Positions 7,871-16,380 of a stretch of DNA of 64,000 nt are shown here, piece after piece. This stretch comes from Verrucomicrobiales bacterium (GTDB taxonomy: Bacteria > Verrucomicrobiota > Verrucomicrobiia > Limisphaerales > J093): positions 1 through 64,000 of the forward strand of contig JACKPW010000026.1 in NCBI GenBank assembly GCA_024233215.1, read 5' to 3'. The position numbers and the translations under genes were made by a program. Within the stretch, counting starts at the first letter, position 1. The number at the start of each line of letters is the position of its first letter. Under the pieces are notes generated by a model. The model ran no database searches and was not told the origin of the DNA. It saw nothing but the letters and a program-made list of their open reading frames with translations.

Positions 7871-10800
7871 ATGGCACACTGCGGATCGCCCATTCGCCTC
7901 TCACCCTCGACGCCGACCACGCCGATCGCTGAGCCGCGTCGCCCCAAACAACGTGTCGCCGAAGCCGTTGTGAGCCCGCGTTGGCTGGCAACCGCCCTGC
8001 TCCTTGCTCTTGCCTCGTCACCCACGATGCTGGCAGGCGCCGAAGCCCCCACCGATCCGCCCACACTGCCTCACCTGCCCCCCGTCGCAGTGGCCGAGGC
8101 CTCCGGCACCTTCAAGCTCCGCCCAGGATTTCACATTGAACTTGCCGCCCATGAACCCCAGGTCCGCGATCCCATCGAACTCTGCTTCGATGCCGATGGC
8201 AGGATGTTCGTTGTCGAGATGATCGATTACTCGGAGTTGCGCGACGCCAATCCGCATCTGGGCCGCATCCGCTTGCTCGAGGACCTCGACGGGGACGGCC
8301 GGTATGAGAAATCGACGGTCTATGCGAACGACCTTCCCTGGCCGACGGCCGTGATCTGTTGGGACGGCGGGGTGTTCGTCGCCGCCACCCCGGACGTGTT
8401 TTACCTCAAGGACACCGACGGGGACCGGGTGGCCGATCGACGCGAGAAGGTCTTCACCGGTTTTGCCATCGACTACGCGCCGTACCGGACGAACCAGCTC
8501 AACATGCAGGCGATGGTGAACAGCTTTCGCTGGGGACTGGACAATCGCATCCACGGTTGCACCGCCCCCAACGGCGGCGAGATCACCTGTCTCAAACATC
8601 CGGAACGCAAGCCGGTCAACGTCCGCGGACGCGACTTCGCCTTCGACCCGCGCACGCTCGAACTGATGTCCGAGGCCGGCGGCGGTCAGTATGGCCTGAG
8701 TTTCAACGACCGCGGCATCCGCTTCACCTGCAACAACAGCGACCACATTCGGGCATTCCTCTTCGACGACCGCTACGCGGGGCACAACCCGGACTTCAAC
8801 CTGCCGCGCGCGCTCGTGAGCATTGCCGCGGACGGCCCGGCGGCGCCGGTTTACCGCACCAGTCCGGATGAACCCTGGCGGGTCCTGCGCACCCAATGGC
8901 GCGTGGCAGGCCTGGTGCCGGGCCCCATCGAAGGGGGCGGCCGGGCCAGCGGCTATTTCACCAGTTCGACCGGCATCATGATCTACCGCGGCGACGCCTG
9001 GCCGCCGGGCTTTGTCGGCGACGCCTTCATTGCCGACTGTGGCAGCAACCTGCTGCATCGGAAACGGGTTCATGCCGACGGCGTCGAGCTCATCGCGCAG
9101 CGCCCCGACGACGAGCAACGCACGGAGTTCCTCACCTCGACGGACACGTGGTTCCGGCCGGTCCAGCTCGCCAACGCCCCGGACGGCACGCTGTATCTCA
9201 TCGACATGTACCGCGAGATCATCGAGCACCCGTGGTCGCTGCCACCGGGCATCAAGGAACAACTCGACCTGAACAGCGGGAACGACCGTGGCCGCATTTA
9301 CCGCATCGTGCCGGAGAACTTCCGACGCCGACCGGACCCGCAGCTGAGCCAGGCCGCCACCGCCGAATGGGTCGGCACGCTCGCCCATCCGAATGCCTGG
9401 CACCGCGAGACCGCAGCCCGGCTGCTTTACGAGGGACAGGACCCTGCCGCGGTGCCCTTGCTCGAAGCGCTGCTCAGTACCTCGCCTTCGCCTCTCGGAC
9501 GCCTTCACGCCTTGTACGCACTGGACGGCCTGCAGGCGCTCGCGCCGGGCCACCTGCAAAGCGGCCTGAAGGATCCGGACGACGCGGTGCGCGAGCACAG
9601 TGTTCGACTGGCCGAGCGCTTTCTGGATTCGGGGGGCAACGAGGAACTGCGGCAGGGGCTGCTCGCCCTCGCCGGGGATCCCTCGGCCCGGGTGCGCTTC
9701 CAGCTCGCCTTCACCCTGGGCGAGTTGAAGGACCCCCGGCGCATCGACGCCCTGGCGCACATTGCACGGATCGATGCGGGAAGCGCCTATACGCGCGCGG
9801 CCGTCCTGAACTCGTTGACCGATGGTGTCGATGCCATGTTCGCCCGAGTGGTGGCGTGGTTCGCGCCTGATGCCTCCCCGGCGCCGGGCCAGGCGGAGCA
9901 CGAATTCCTGGGCCAGCTGGTGGAGCTGGTCGGTGCCCGCAACCGACCGGCGGAAATCGCTCCGGTTCGATCCTACATCAGCCAGGCCGATTCCGCCGTT
10001 GCGTTCACGCTCGTGCATGCCTTGGGTGAAGGTCTTCGCCGCGCGAACCAGAGTCTCGACCTCACGGGCATGGAGGCACTGCTGGATCGCGCCGCCGACC
10101 TCGCGGTGGCCCAGGACGCCCCGGTGACGACCCGGGTTCAGGCCATCGAGCTTCTGGGGGCCCGACCGTTTGAAACGGTGGGGGAAACGCTGCTCTCCCT
10201 GTTGACGCAAACGCAGCCGCGCGAGGTGCAACTGGCTGCCATTCGCACGGTGGGTCGCTTCACCGCGCCGGAGGTGGGGCCCGGGCTGGTCGCCCGGTGG
10301 CGGGCCTGGACCCCGCGCATGCGCGAGGCGGTGGCCCCGCTTCTGTTGGCCCGCCCCGAACGGATCACCGCGCTCTTTGCCGGCATCGAGGCCGGAACCG
10401 TGCGGCCGGCCGATCTGTCGTCGGTGCAGGTCGATTTCCTGATGAATCACCGCGATGCCGGGATCAAGCGCGAAGCCATCCGGTTGCTCGCCTCGCGAAA
10501 GCCCGCCGACCTGGAGGAAACGTTGTCCGCGCTGCTCCCCGCCGCGTCGCTCACCGGCGATCCCCAAAAAGGGAAGACGCTGTTTCTCGAGCGTTGCGCG
10601 TCCTGTCACCGCCTGGGAGGCGAGGGAACCGACCTGGGACCGCGGCTCTCGACGGTCAAGACTGCGGGGAAGGACAAACTGCTGGTCAGTGTTCTCGATC
10701 CAAATCGCGAGATGCTGCCGCAATACCTGGCGTTTGAGATCGAGACCACGGACGACGAGAGCATGCTGGGCATCGTCGTGAACGAGACCGACCAGGCAGT

Positions 10801-10960
10801 GACGCTGCGACAGGCCTACGGAATGGAAACCGTGGTGCCGCGATCCCGCATTGCGTCAATGCGGAGTCAGGGCAAGTCGATCATGCCCGAGGGCTTGTTG
10901 ATCGACCTCCACCCCCCGGCGGTGGCCGACCTGCTTGAGTTCATCACCACCGCGGAGTAG
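7871..10960 (+). CDS. PVC-type membrane-bound dehydrogenase with HEAT repeats and cytochrome c domain
   Basis: About 1029 residues from ATG 7871. A signal-peptide-like segment (WLATALLLALASSPTMLAGA) lies after a long n-region; GTG 7970, just before it, is an equally plausible start. The frame is open back to 7484 but that part is not protein-like. The first ~450 residues are a PVC-type dehydrogenase beta-propeller (GFHIELAAHEPQVRDPI, GRIRLLEDLDGDG, YLIDMYREIIEHPWSLP). HEAT-like alpha repeats follow, then a heme-binding CASCH near residue 909 in the C-terminal cytochrome c-like domain (GGEGTDLGPRLS). The architecture is characteristic of Verrucomicrobiota and Planctomycetes and is thought to oxidise sugar-like or polysaccharide-derived substrates in the periplasm; the substrate is unknown. 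Its last 105 bases overlap the convergent ceramidase-like gene. Confidence 0.92.
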   Translation: MAHCGSPIRLSPSTPTTPIAEPRRPKQRVAEAVVSPRWLATALLLALASSPTMLAGAEAPTDPPTLPHLPPVAVAEASGTFKLRPGFHIELAAHEPQVRDPIELCFDADGRMFVVEMIDYSELRDANPHLGRIRLLEDLDGDGRYEKSTVYANDLPWPTAVICWDGGVFVAATPDVFYLKDTDGDRVADRREKVFTGFAIDYAPYRTNQLNMQAMVNSFRWGLDNRIHGCTAPNGGEITCLKHPERKPVNVRGRDFAFDPRTLELMSEAGGGQYGLSFNDRGIRFTCNNSDHIRAFLFDDRYAGHNPDFNLPRALVSIAADGPAAPVYRTSPDEPWRVLRTQWRVAGLVPGPIEGGGRASGYFTSSTGIMIYRGDAWPPGFVGDAFIADCGSNLLHRKRVHADGVELIAQRPDDEQRTEFLTSTDTWFRPVQLANAPDGTLYLIDMYREIIEHPWSLPPGIKEQLDLNSGNDRGRIYRIVPENFRRRPDPQLSQAATAEWVGTLAHPNAWHRETAARLLYEGQDPAAVPLLEALLSTSPSPLGRLHALYALDGLQALAPGHLQSGLKDPDDAVREHSVRLAERFLDSGGNEELRQGLLALAGDPSARVRFQLAFTLGELKDPRRIDALAHIARIDAGSAYTRAAVLNSLTDGVDAMFARVVAWFAPDASPAPGQAEHEFLGQLVELVGARNRPAEIAPVRSYISQADSAVAFTLVHALGEGLRRANQSLDLTGMEALLDRAADLAVAQDAPVTTRVQAIELLGARPFETVGETLLSLLTQTQPREVQLAAIRTVGRFTAPEVGPGLVARWRAWTPRMREAVAPLLLARPERITALFAGIEAGTVRPADLSSVQVDFLMNHRDAGIKREAIRLLASRKPADLEETLSALLPAASLTGDPQKGKTLFLERCASCHRLGGEGTDLGPRLSTVKTAGKDKLLVSVLDPNREMLPQYLAFEIETTDDESMLGIVVNETDQAVTLRQAYGMETVVPRSRIASMRSQGKSIMPEGLLIDLHPPAVADLLEFITTAE

Positions 10961-12331
10961 CTCTCCGATTGCCCGCTTCATCTCCAGTTCGCCGGGAGGT
11001 CCGACGCGCGAATCGGTCGGCTCATACCCCCCTTCGCCAAAGGCGACGTCGGTGCAGATGTAGCCGGGACCGCTCTCCCCATACGCCGCCACCGCGAGCG
11101 GCCGGTCCGGAGCGAGCCCGTGGGCGAAGAGTTGATACTCGATAAACGATTCGCCCGGCAGATACAGGCTCGTGACCGGACCGAGTTCGAGACTGTGCAA
11201 CTCAATGGTCGGATCGCGATGGAACCGTTCGATCCAGGCCAGGTTCAAGGCCGCGTTCAACCGTTGCTGCGGGGAGGCGTCAGTGTCGCCGATCACCCGG
11301 CGGGCGGTTTCCTCCGACCATTCCGGTTCGGTTCGCAGGAAGAACCGGGGGTTTGCCGTGCGCCATCCGACGCGTGAGACGGGAAAGGTCTTCGTGGCCG
11401 CAACCGAACGGGTCATGGCACCGTAAATGCGCGCCGTCAGGGCAACCCGCGCCTCCGGTGAACCGTCGTTGTACTTGCCGGCCGTGATGTTGCCCCCACA
11501 ACCGGTGAAATAGATCTGCGGCACCTGCTCCTCGCGTTCAAGCCGGGCTCGTGCCAATCCCACCGTGTCCGAGGTCGCCCGGCCGTCACCGTAGTAGCTC
11601 ATGGGATGGCTCGCGTAGTAGTGCATCCGGACCAGCGGCCGGTCGCCGTGCAGAAGCGTGATCGTCCGCAGCCAGGGATCAATCAGCCCCTCCGGTGCGG
11701 CGTGTTGGGCCGGGTCCTTCGTGCTGCTGTAGCGCACCCAGACCGAGCCGTCCTCGCGACGCAACCGCCGGTTCGAGGCGAACTTCTCCACTCTCGCCTG
11801 TCCGAAACCCACCTGATCAAACCCCTCGAACCGGCGACAGGCCTCCCGCACCGTGCCGGCGAGGCGGCGGGTTGCCTCCGCGAGGAAGTCCAAATCCAGG
11901 TGCGCCGGAGGCGCCTCCGTCCGACGCAACAGCAGCTCGGCGTTGGCGTCGGCAATGGGCGCATTGTGCTGATGCACCGTGTGCACGGAAACGTGGTCCG
12001 GCGACACATCCGCCCCGGCCGCAAGTTGATCCCGAAACGCCTCGAACGCGCCGGTCTGCAGGAGGCACCAGTCCACCGAGCAGAGCACGTAACGATTCGA
12101 TCCGTCTTCGAGGACCACCCCCTTCGCCAGCAGAGGATCATCCACCGCCTCCAGCGGTTTAATCCAGCCACCGCACAGGGGATGACCAATCGGCGGGGTC
12201 ACGTCGCAGGAAAACGTGGCCACGCGCAATTCCCCGGCGCCGACGGCCTGGGCCAGCAGGATGCCGGCAGCTGCCAGGATGAAGGGAAGTCGCGGGGAGG
12301 ACCCGCGGTGAGTGCCGTTGATTCTGAACAT
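10856..12331 (-). CDS. Neutral/alkaline non-lysosomal ceramidase-like hydrolase
   Basis: About 491 residues from ATG 12331, with an N-terminal signal peptide (PFILAAAGILLAQAVGAG). The family signature appears in the opening ATFSCDVTPPIGHPLCGG, in HTVHQHNAP (zinc-ligand histidines of the ceramidase N-terminal domain), in MHYYASHPMSYYGDG and in YFTGCGGNITAGKYND. Proteins of this group in Planctomycetes and Verrucomicrobiota are usually annotated from the N-terminal ceramidase domain, and true ceramide hydrolysis is unproven. The last ~28 residues (after AIGELLRGGDELKQ) look like read-through into the antisense of the dehydrogenase gene, suggesting loss of an ancestral stop. A divergent 325-base gap separates it from the CehA-like gene, with which it may share export and polymer-scavenging roles. 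Confidence 0.87.
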   Translation of the reverse strand: MFRINGTHRGSSPRLPFILAAAGILLAQAVGAGELRVATFSCDVTPPIGHPLCGGWIKPLEAVDDPLLAKGVVLEDGSNRYVLCSVDWCLLQTGAFEAFRDQLAAGADVSPDHVSVHTVHQHNAPIADANAELLLRRTEAPPAHLDLDFLAEATRRLAGTVREACRRFEGFDQVGFGQARVEKFASNRRLRREDGSVWVRYSSTKDPAQHAAPEGLIDPWLRTITLLHGDRPLVRMHYYASHPMSYYGDGRATSDTVGLARARLEREEQVPQIYFTGCGGNITAGKYNDGSPEARVALTARIYGAMTRSVAATKTFPVSRVGWRTANPRFFLRTEPEWSEETARRVIGDTDASPQQRLNAALNLAWIERFHRDPTIELHSLELGPVTSLYLPGESFIEYQLFAHGLAPDRPLAVAAYGESGPGYICTDVAFGEGGYEPTDSRVGPPGELEMKRAIGELLRGGDELKQVGHRRGVEVDQQALGHDRLALTPH

Positions 12332-12656
12332 GAGCGCATGGTCGTGACGATGCGGCCGGCGGGCAACTGTTTTCGGGTCTCCTCCTACGGAGTGCAGTGG
12401 CACGCGAAGCACGACACCGCTCCGGGCTGCGCTTGCCGTCCCGGGGAGCACACCCGCCCCCGGGTGTATCGGACGGCGCCCCCGCCGTCCTCTCCCACCG
12501 GCGCACCTGCACCCTGCTGCGGACCCGATGGGGTGCTACGGCAGGAGTTTTCGGCGAGGGCGCCAAAAACAGCACGCGAGGGCGCGTGCGCGCCCGGGTG
12601 CTACGCAGTGAGCTGCACGCAATGGCCACGCCGGGGATTGCGCCGGTTTCCACTTC
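12332..12656. other. Divergent intergenic region with a repeat remnant
   Basis: About 325 GC-rich bases between two divergent secreted-enzyme genes. No gene was seen. The part at 12388-12450 (GGAGTGC ... GCGAAGC ... ACACCGCT) shares its word order with the minus strand of the tandem repeat unit at 34.7-35.6 kb and is probably a single relict of that family. GGGCGCGTGCGCGCCCG-like palindromes follow near 12580. Confidence 0.4.
12388..12450. repeat. Solo relict of the 151-bp repeat family
   Basis: Contains GGAGTGC, then GCGAAGC, then ACACCGCT in the same order and similar spacing as the minus-strand reading of the 34724-35640 repeat unit (GGAGTGC, GCGAAGC, TCACCGCT). Similarity is by eye and short. 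Confidence 0.35.
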
Positions 12657-14564
12657 GTGCGAACAAAGGCCGCTGTGAACACAAAATGCGCCCGGGCCGT
12701 AATCCTGCTGGCGTTCCCGCTGGCGGCCTTCAGCACCGCAACGAGTGCCGACCTGGCAACGCTTCATTGCGAGGTGGTGGATGCTGAAACCGGTCAACTG
12801 CTGCCCTGCACGGTGGAGTTGACCGATGTCACCGGGCAACGGGTAACCCATGGCGCCGGCTACCGGCAGGGCTTTCGTTGCGCTGGGGAGTTCACCGAAA
12901 CCGTGCCGCCCGGCAACACCACCCTCCGGGTGCGACGTGGATTCGAATACCGCGCCGAGCAGCGGACCCTGGACCTCCATGCCGGCGAAACCCGGGATCT
13001 GCGCATCGCCCTCGAGCGGATCGTTGACCTGCGGTCTCGCGGCTGGTTCTCCGGGGACAGTCATGCACACATGATCCACGGCGAACGCACGGTGCCGGTC
13101 TGCTTCGAGGAGGTGGCGTTGGCGGCCGGGGCCGAGGATTTGCATTACCTGTCCCTGAGCCATGCCTGGCAGCTGGCTGATCCCACCCCGGAAGCGTTGG
13201 ATGGGATCCTGCAGCCCTTAAGCCGGCCCGATTGCCAGCTCACCTGGAATCTGGAGGCGCCGAAGAACTACCACCTCGGTGATGCCGGCCGCTGTCTCGG
13301 TCATTGCTGGGGGCTCGGTGTACGGGGCCGCACGATCGACGGGGCCAACGTGATCCCGCTGTTGCTCGATGCCAGCGCGGCCGATTACGAATCGACCAAG
13401 CCTCCGTACGCGAACTTCGAGTCGCACCGCCTCATTCACGAACAGGGCGGCGCCGTGTTCTACACCCATCCCCTGCGCTGGTGGACCGGCTCCTGGGGCG
13501 GCCACGGCGGCTACCCCGTGCGTGAGCAGATGCGCATCTCCAACATGGCGGTCGAGTTGCCGCTGGATGTGCTTGTCGGGCCGACGTTCGACGGGCTCGA
13601 CGTCATCACCGGCGCCGGAGAACACGCGGCGAATGCGAAGGCCTTTCAGCTTTGGTGCCTGCTGCTCAATCACGGGTACCGCCTCGCGGCCACCGGTTCC
13701 TCCGACGCCTGCTTCGACCGGCCGGGCGGCGCGGTTCCGGGAGTGCCCCGGGTCTACACCCACCTCGACGGGGATTTCAGCCTGGCCGAGGTCACCCGTG
13801 CCACGGCCGGAGGTCATACGTTCGTCACGACGGGACCGCTGCTCCTGGCAAGCATCAACGGCAGTCCTCCGGGAACCTCCTTTCCGGCCGGTGCCGCGGT
13901 TCAGCAGTTGTCAATCGAGGCCTGGGCCTCGGGGACCGATTCCCGTGGACTGACCCGCGTCGAGCTTCTGCGAAACGGGATTCCAGAACACACGTTCCGA
14001 CTGGACCCGCCGCAGCCCTCGTGGCGAACGAACTTGATGCTCAGGGAAAGCGAGACGGCTTGGTACTGCGTCCGCGCCTGGGGTGGGGAGGAGCGCACAC
14101 AGCAGGCCATCACGGGGGCCTTCTGGTTTGAGTCAGCCGGACATCAGCCACCCGAACCGGTGCAGCCCCAAGTCGAGATCACCCTGGTGGACGCGACCAC
14201 CGGCAAGCCCCTCGCCGGCACGGTCACCGAAGTCGCCTTGGCCGGGCCGCTGCGGCGGCCGGGTCGGCAGCATCAGGTCCACGCAGGCAAGGCAACTTGC
14301 ACGGTGCCCGGTACCGTCCGGTTGCGCGCCGAGGTTCCCGGCTACGAGCCAATGACCCTGAGCCCGTTTCTCGACTCACCCCAACTGGTGGAGTTGATCA
14401 CCGGCCTGGATGATCAGGCGTTGTTGGACTGGACGACCTACGAACGATTGCGTGCCATGCTCGGCGAACTGCAGCTGACCTTCCGATTGCAGCGCCGGTC
14501 GGAGAGCAGGGGTCAGTCCCGAGTATCGCGCACTGGCAGCGTGGAGAGGGGCGAAAAAGCATGA
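12657..14564 (+). CDS. Secreted CehA/McbA-type metallohydrolase (PHP-like)
   Basis: 635 residues from GTG 12657; GTG 12675 is an alternative. A signal peptide (AVILLAFPLAAFSTATSA) leads into a carboxypeptidase-regulatory-like beta domain at about residues 25-115, then a PHP-type metal-dependent hydrolase core. Visible metal-site motifs are GWFSGDSHAHM near 125, FYTHPLRWW near 265 and LAATGSSDACFD near 345. CehA and McbA are carbaryl hydrolases, but most relatives act on unknown phosphoesters, so only metal-dependent hydrolase activity is claimed. A second Ig-like region lies at the C-terminus. The last ~20 residues are read into a 15-bp inverted repeat at 14509-14581 and are atypical, suggesting that insertion of the repeat replaced the original 3' end. 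Confidence 0.85.
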   Translation: MRTKAAVNTKCARAVILLAFPLAAFSTATSADLATLHCEVVDAETGQLLPCTVELTDVTGQRVTHGAGYRQGFRCAGEFTETVPPGNTTLRVRRGFEYRAEQRTLDLHAGETRDLRIALERIVDLRSRGWFSGDSHAHMIHGERTVPVCFEEVALAAGAEDLHYLSLSHAWQLADPTPEALDGILQPLSRPDCQLTWNLEAPKNYHLGDAGRCLGHCWGLGVRGRTIDGANVIPLLLDASAADYESTKPPYANFESHRLIHEQGGAVFYTHPLRWWTGSWGGHGGYPVREQMRISNMAVELPLDVLVGPTFDGLDVITGAGEHAANAKAFQLWCLLLNHGYRLAATGSSDACFDRPGGAVPGVPRVYTHLDGDFSLAEVTRATAGGHTFVTTGPLLLASINGSPPGTSFPAGAAVQQLSIEAWASGTDSRGLTRVELLRNGIPEHTFRLDPPQPSWRTNLMLRESETAWYCVRAWGGEERTQQAITGAFWFESAGHQPPEPVQPQVEITLVDATTGKPLAGTVTEVALAGPLRRPGRQHQVHAGKATCTVPGTVRLRAEVPGYEPMTLSPFLDSPQLVELITGLDDQALLDWTTYERLRAMLGELQLTFRLQRRSESRGQSRVSRTGSVERGEKA

Positions 14565-14581
14565 AACTCGGGACTGACCCC
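14509..14581. repeat. Palindromic repeat with perfect 15-bp arms
   Basis: GGGGTCAGTCCCGAG at 14509-14523 is matched by its exact reverse complement at 14567-14581. One arm with extended similarity (GGACTGACCCCGTC) recurs alone at about 39929-39943. It forms the end of the CehA-like reading frame. It looks like a REP-type dispersed element; it could also act as a terminator-like hairpin between convergent genes, though no T-run follows. Confidence 0.6.
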
Positions 14582-14602
14582 GTCCCGCTTCTCCCGGTTG
14601 GT

Positions 14603-15664
14603 TCAATAGGGCGGCAATGTGCGCCGCAGTCCGTGAGCGAGAATGATGGCCAAGAAGAACATGTTTCGGAGAGGAACGCCAATCCAGCAATACCGGACGC
14701 CGGGCTGCGGTTGGCCTTCCTCCTTCGTGCGGGCCAGTCGGGCGGCCAGAAGCCGGAACGTCCCCGGCGTACGGGGCCATTCGCATAGCCCGTCCAGCCA
14801 GTCCGACGGGATTCCCTCCACGCCCGCCTCCGCTCCCGCCAGTGCCCCGACGATTGCGCCCACGGTGTCGGTGTCGCCGCCGCAATCCAAGGCCGCGGTC
14901 AGGGCTCTCCGGAAATCCCCCGGATGACGGAGCCAAGCGTAAAGGGCCACCGGCACGGTGTGAAACGCATAGCCGGTGACGCCGCGCTGCAGTCCCAGCG
15001 ACGTCGCGAAGTCGGGCACGGGATCTTTCCGCGCGAGCGCTTCACGGAGCCTTCCGCACAACCCCAGCCATTCCTCTCCGGTTCCGCACGCCGGCAGACG
15101 GGCCAGGAACTCCTCCGCTTCGGATTCCTGCCGGACGATGCCGGCGGCCGCCTCGGCCACCGCCAGCGCCGCGGTTTCCGCCCGGGGATCGGTGTGGGTG
15201 AGACGGGTGGACGCCCGCACATAGTCGCGCCGTCGTTCCGTATCATCGGCGAAGAAGCCGCCGAGGATCGCGCTCCGCATGGCCGGACCGTTCCCGGCCG
15301 AGAACACGCCACTCCGTTCCGCGGAGAACCCGACCCAGAGCTTCAAGCAAGCCCGGGCGGTGGCCAGGCCGACCCCGGCCGGCAGCGCGAGAAACCACCA
15401 ACGCAACCGGCGGGCCAGCCGGCTCTGGAACCTCCGGGCGTCCGTGGGCGATTCCAGCAAAGACTGGCCGACGAAGAACGCGTGTTCCGTGTCGTCGCTG
15501 ACCATCCCCCGGCCGAACGTCAGCCGCATCCGCCAATCGCCCTTCCACCGCCGCCGGATCCGCTCCGGCGAAAGCCCCTCCGCCGGCAGCCCCAGCGCAT
15601 CGCCCACCGCCGTGCCCAGCAGCAATCCGGCGAAGCATCGTTCCAGGTGATCGCGTTCGTTCAT
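14603..15664 (-). CDS. ADP-ribosylglycohydrolase family protein (DraG-like)
   Basis: 353 residues, close to the usual family length. The family motifs are clear: the N-terminal CFAGLLLGTAVGDALGLPAEG, the metal-binding MVSDDTEHAFF near residue 56, and the C-terminal CGGDTDTVGAIVGALAGA near 265-280, which supplies the paired aspartates for the two magnesium ions. Such enzymes remove ADP-ribose from proteins or nucleic acids. It is cytoplasmic, with no signal peptide. Its ATG overlaps the TGA of a 38-codon nucleotidyltransferase remnant (ATGA), and it lies on the same strand as the Pnkp/Hen1 RNA-repair genes, where ADP-ribose-processing enzymes have been noted by comparative genomics. A role in reversing ADP-ribosylation of damaged RNA ends is an inference. 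Confidence 0.9.
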   Translation of the reverse strand: MNERDHLERCFAGLLLGTAVGDALGLPAEGLSPERIRRRWKGDWRMRLTFGRGMVSDDTEHAFFVGQSLLESPTDARRFQSRLARRLRWWFLALPAGVGLATARACLKLWVGFSAERSGVFSAGNGPAMRSAILGGFFADDTERRRDYVRASTRLTHTDPRAETAALAVAEAAAGIVRQESEAEEFLARLPACGTGEEWLGLCGRLREALARKDPVPDFATSLGLQRGVTGYAFHTVPVALYAWLRHPGDFRRALTAALDCGGDTDTVGAIVGALAGAEAGVEGIPSDWLDGLCEWPRTPGTFRLLAARLARTKEEGQPQPGVRYCWIGVPLRNMFFLAIILAHGLRRTLPPY

Positions 15665-15777
15665 GGAGAGGAATCCGGCGACGGAAACCCATACAGATGC
15701 GCCCCGCTGATGCTGGCAAACAACAACGGATACGGCTGCGCCGCCACGATGCGCTGAAGACGGGGGTCAATGGTCAC
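15661..15777 (-). pseudogene. N-terminal remnant of a polymerase-beta-type nucleotidyltransferase
   Basis: GTG 15777, preceded by AAGAGG about six bases upstream, opens a 38-codon frame reading VTIDPRLQRIVAAQPYP, then FASISGAHLYGFPSPDSSP and stop. The SGAHLYGFPSPDS block is the helical GS turn that opens the active site of the YcgL-like (COG3541) nucleotidyltransferases, where the second and third lines of the site should follow (SDxDxRG). Here the frame ends right after PDSS, so all catalytic aspartates but the first are lost. The stop overlaps the start of the ADP-ribosylglycohydrolase gene. Most likely a deletion fused the 5' end of an RNA-repair-linked nucleotidyltransferase to the next gene of its operon, leaving a leader that may still support translation of it. 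Confidence 0.65.
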
Positions 15778-16380
15778 GGAGAACCTCTTGATTCTTGACG
15801 CTCATACCACTCACACGCCTTCCCAAGCGTGCCCCGCCGGCCCGGTTTCCGCACGCCCTTTTCGGGCCTGTGGGACACGGGTAGGGCAGAGGGGAATCCG
15901 AGCTCGGCAACGCAGCCCATGGGAGGTGCATCACGTTTGTGTGGGTGAACAACAGCCTATCGGGTTCTGCTGCGACGCTGGGCTGATTGAGGGGGCGACG
16001 CTCAGGTGCGGTCTATGTTCGTGAATGCAGCTAACCACTGCAGCACCAACCGGGAAAGCTGGCCAAGGATCTCAAGCCAACCTCCAAACCACGCCCGGAG
16101 ACTGCCTTCTGGGCGCTTGTTGACCACGGGACGCGACTTGTGTGCAGAGCGAGCTTCTTGCCCAACTCGACCTCTGTCAGCATCGCCGACGGATTGAACC
16201 TCTGACCTTACGCTGGCGCTAAATCGAAAAACGCCGGCGCACTCAGCCTTGACTGTCGTTCGCCTTACCGTCTTCTGCTGGCGTCCAGCTGTCGGCAACT
16301 CCGAGGGACCGGGGCGAGATGATCGCTGATCATGCATGACAATCAGCTACGCGCCTTTCGTGTGCCTGTCCACGAGTCAA
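15778..16380. other. 600-bp region without a convincing gene
   Basis: Both strands contain short open frames but none has protein-like composition or recognisable motifs. GC content is lower than in the flanking genes. An AT-richer patch with GATGATCGCTGATCATGCATG near 16318-16337 contains a TGATCA palindrome. The region sits between the nucleotidyltransferase remnant and an unknown gene, inside what looks like an insertion in the RNA-repair locus. Confidence 0.45.

Noticed and set aside
8018..10723. A 901-residue minus-strand open frame over the dehydrogenase gene
   Set aside because: It is a shadow of the GC-rich coding strand; composition is arginine/glycine/histidine-rich with no motif, while the plus strand has clear family motifs.
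16002..16337. A 111-residue minus-strand frame between the unknown gene and the remnant
   Set aside because: Low-complexity, basic text without hydrophobic core or motif, no ribosome binding site; treated as non-coding.
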